Shown here: one piece after another, positions 14,737 through 15,958 of the stretch
How the letters are laid out: each line of letters begins with the position of its first letter
How positions within the stretch are numbered: position 1 is the stretch's first letter
From: Burkholderia sp.
Lineage (GTDB): Bacteria; Pseudomonadota; Gammaproteobacteria; Burkholderiales; Burkholderiaceae
Assembly (NCBI GenBank): GCA_028292565.1
Contig: JAQGMD010000158.1
Coordinates: 1 to 15,958 of the forward strand
DNA length: 15,958 nt
Reading direction: 5' to 3'
Notes under the pieces: generated by a model
The model's database searches: none
What the model was told of the DNA's origin: nothing
Seen by the model: only the letters and a program-made list of their open reading frames with translations
Made by a program: the position numbers and the translations under genes

Positions 14737-15924
14737 ATGAAAAAAGACTTGAATATCATCATCGCCGGCGCCGGCATCGGCGGCTTGACAGCGGCAGCTT
14801 GCCTGATCCGGAAGGGCTTTAAAGTCCGCATCTATGAGCAGGCTGCCGCCCTCGCAGAGGTCGGAGCCGGCGTTCAGACCAGCGCAAACGCAGTCAGGGT
14901 CTTGTACGACCTCGGGTTGCGGGACGAACTGGAAAAGGTGGCAGTGCGTCCGCAGGCGTTCGAATTCCGGCGTTTTAATACCGCGGAATTGTTGCATCGC
15001 ATTCCGCTCGGCGAGCACCACGAAAAAGCCAATGGCGCGCCGTACCTCCATCTGCACCGGGCCGATCTCCACGACCTTTTGGCACGGAAGGTGCAGGAGC
15101 TCGATCCCGATTGCATCACCCTCAATGCCAGGGCGGAAGGCTTCGAAGAATCCGCCGACAGCGTGACGCTGAAGCTGGCTGACGGATCGCGCATAACCGG
15201 GGATGTGCTGATTGGGGCGGATGGCATCAAGTCCTCGATTCGCACCCAGATTCTTGGCGAAACACCGGCGAGTTACACAGGTGATGTGGCCTGGCGGGCG
15301 GTCATCCCGGTCGAGCACCTGCCGAAAGACATTATGGAACGGGTTTCCGCCGTCTGGTGCGGCCCGAAGAAGCATGCGGTGATGTACTACCTGCGCGCGG
15401 GAAAATTACTCAATTTCGTCGGATTGGTCGAACATGACCATGCAGAGGAGGAGTCGTGGACGCAAAAGCGGCCCTGGAAAGAGTTGAAGGCGGATTACGA
15501 GGGTTGGCATCCGACGATCCAGACCGTGATCGATGCGATCGACAAGGATAGCTGCTATCGCTATGCACTCAACAATCGTCCGCCGGTATCCAACTGGAGC
15601 ACCGACAAGGCAACACTTCTTGGCGACTCCGCCCATCCGACGCTGCCGTATATGGCTTCCGGCGCCGTGATGGCGATCGAAGACTCCGCGGTGCTCGCCC
15701 GCTGCATCGAAGATTGTGCGTCAGTGCCGGAGGCGCTGCAACGTTACCAGAGAAACCGCCTTGACCGCACCGCGCGCATCGTGAATGAATCGACCGCAAG
15801 CCGCGGACTCTACCGCATCGAAGATGAGGATGAAATGCGCAAGGCATTCCACGAGAAGAATCTGAACAAGTCACGGGCGGAGTGGCTTTACTGCTACGAT
15901 CCGCTCACCGTACCCTTGGTTTGA
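14737..15924 (+). CDS. FAD-dependent aromatic monooxygenase, salicylate hydroxylase-like
   Basis: This is a 395-residue single-component flavin monooxygenase (group A, PF01494 type). The Rossmann fingerprint GAGIGG (11-16) is followed by the ribose-binding Glu33 in RIYEQ. HRADLHDLL (from 106), the DG motif GADGIKSS (159-166) and the GD motif GDSAHPTLPYMASGAVMAIE (from 295) complete the three FAD/NAD(P)H signatures. Relatives include salicylate 1-hydroxylase, 3-hydroxybenzoate 6-hydroxylase and 6-hydroxynicotinate 3-monooxygenase. In this operon the product should be hydroxyquinol, so decarboxylative hydroxylation of 2,4- or 2,5-dihydroxybenzoate is a good fit, but the substrate is not readable from sequence. 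The ATG at 14737 lacks a good ribosome site. It lies 61 nt after the Bug gene and is the last complete gene; 34 bases follow to the window edge. Confidence 0.88.
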   Translation: MKKDLNIIIAGAGIGGLTAAACLIRKGFKVRIYEQAAALAEVGAGVQTSANAVRVLYDLGLRDELEKVAVRPQAFEFRRFNTAELLHRIPLGEHHEKANGAPYLHLHRADLHDLLARKVQELDPDCITLNARAEGFEESADSVTLKLADGSRITGDVLIGADGIKSSIRTQILGETPASYTGDVAWRAVIPVEHLPKDIMERVSAVWCGPKKHAVMYYLRAGKLLNFVGLVEHDHAEEESWTQKRPWKELKADYEGWHPTIQTVIDAIDKDSCYRYALNNRPPVSNWSTDKATLLGDSAHPTLPYMASGAVMAIEDSAVLARCIEDCASVPEALQRYQRNRLDRTARIVNESTASRGLYRIEDEDEMRKAFHEKNLNKSRAEWLYCYDPLTVPLV

Positions 15925-15958
15925 ATACAGAACGGTTTCCGGTTTGGCCTCGGGGACG

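Overview
This window looks like part of a GC-rich betaproteobacterial chromosome, most likely order Burkholderiales and perhaps Oxalobacteraceae. That placement rests on three things: a minor-pilin operon of the fimT-pilV-pilW-pilX-pilY1 kind, a Bug-type (TctC) solute-binding protein, and an HTH protein of a style I associate with Oxalobacteraceae. It is recognition by eye, not a database result.

Region 1 (1-6761, + strand) is a type IV pilus operon: pilE, fimT, pilV, pilW, pilX and pilY1, tightly packed with start/stop overlaps behind a near-consensus sigma70 promoter (97-125). PilE and three minor pilins would be cut by the prepilin peptidase and would prime the fibre together with the tip protein PilY1. 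Two members look damaged. fimT carries a -1 frameshift at a C4 tract (936-939), and one extra C would restore the family C-terminus. pilW keeps its start but lacks the whole prepilin leader and hydrophobic helix. Either this pilus tip set is decaying or the assembly has errors here.

Region 2 (6762-9562) is a patchy junction. It holds a tandem-HTH protein bracketed by a 12-nt direct repeat, a fragment of a molybdopterin oxidoreductase, a small intact lipoprotein with an NTF2-like fold, a probable DUF932 fragment, and about 760 bases with no gene I can recognise. It reads as a scar of past insertions and deletions.

Region 3 (9563-15924) is an aromatic catabolic cluster. A LysR regulator (- strand) is divergent from a + strand series: hydroxyquinol 1,2-dioxygenase, maleylacetate reductase, an NTF2/SnoaL-like protein, a Dabb (alpha/beta-barrel) protein, a Bug periplasmic binding protein and a salicylate-hydroxylase-like FAD monooxygenase. 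The dioxygenase and reductase give a clear lower pathway: hydroxyquinol to maleylacetate to 3-oxoadipate. The monooxygenase is the likely source of hydroxyquinol, for example by decarboxylative hydroxylation of a dihydroxybenzoate. The NTF2-like and Dabb proteins have no assigned step and are the most promising unknowns. A clear inverted repeat (10496-10524) between lysR and the dioxygenase gene is the likely operator.
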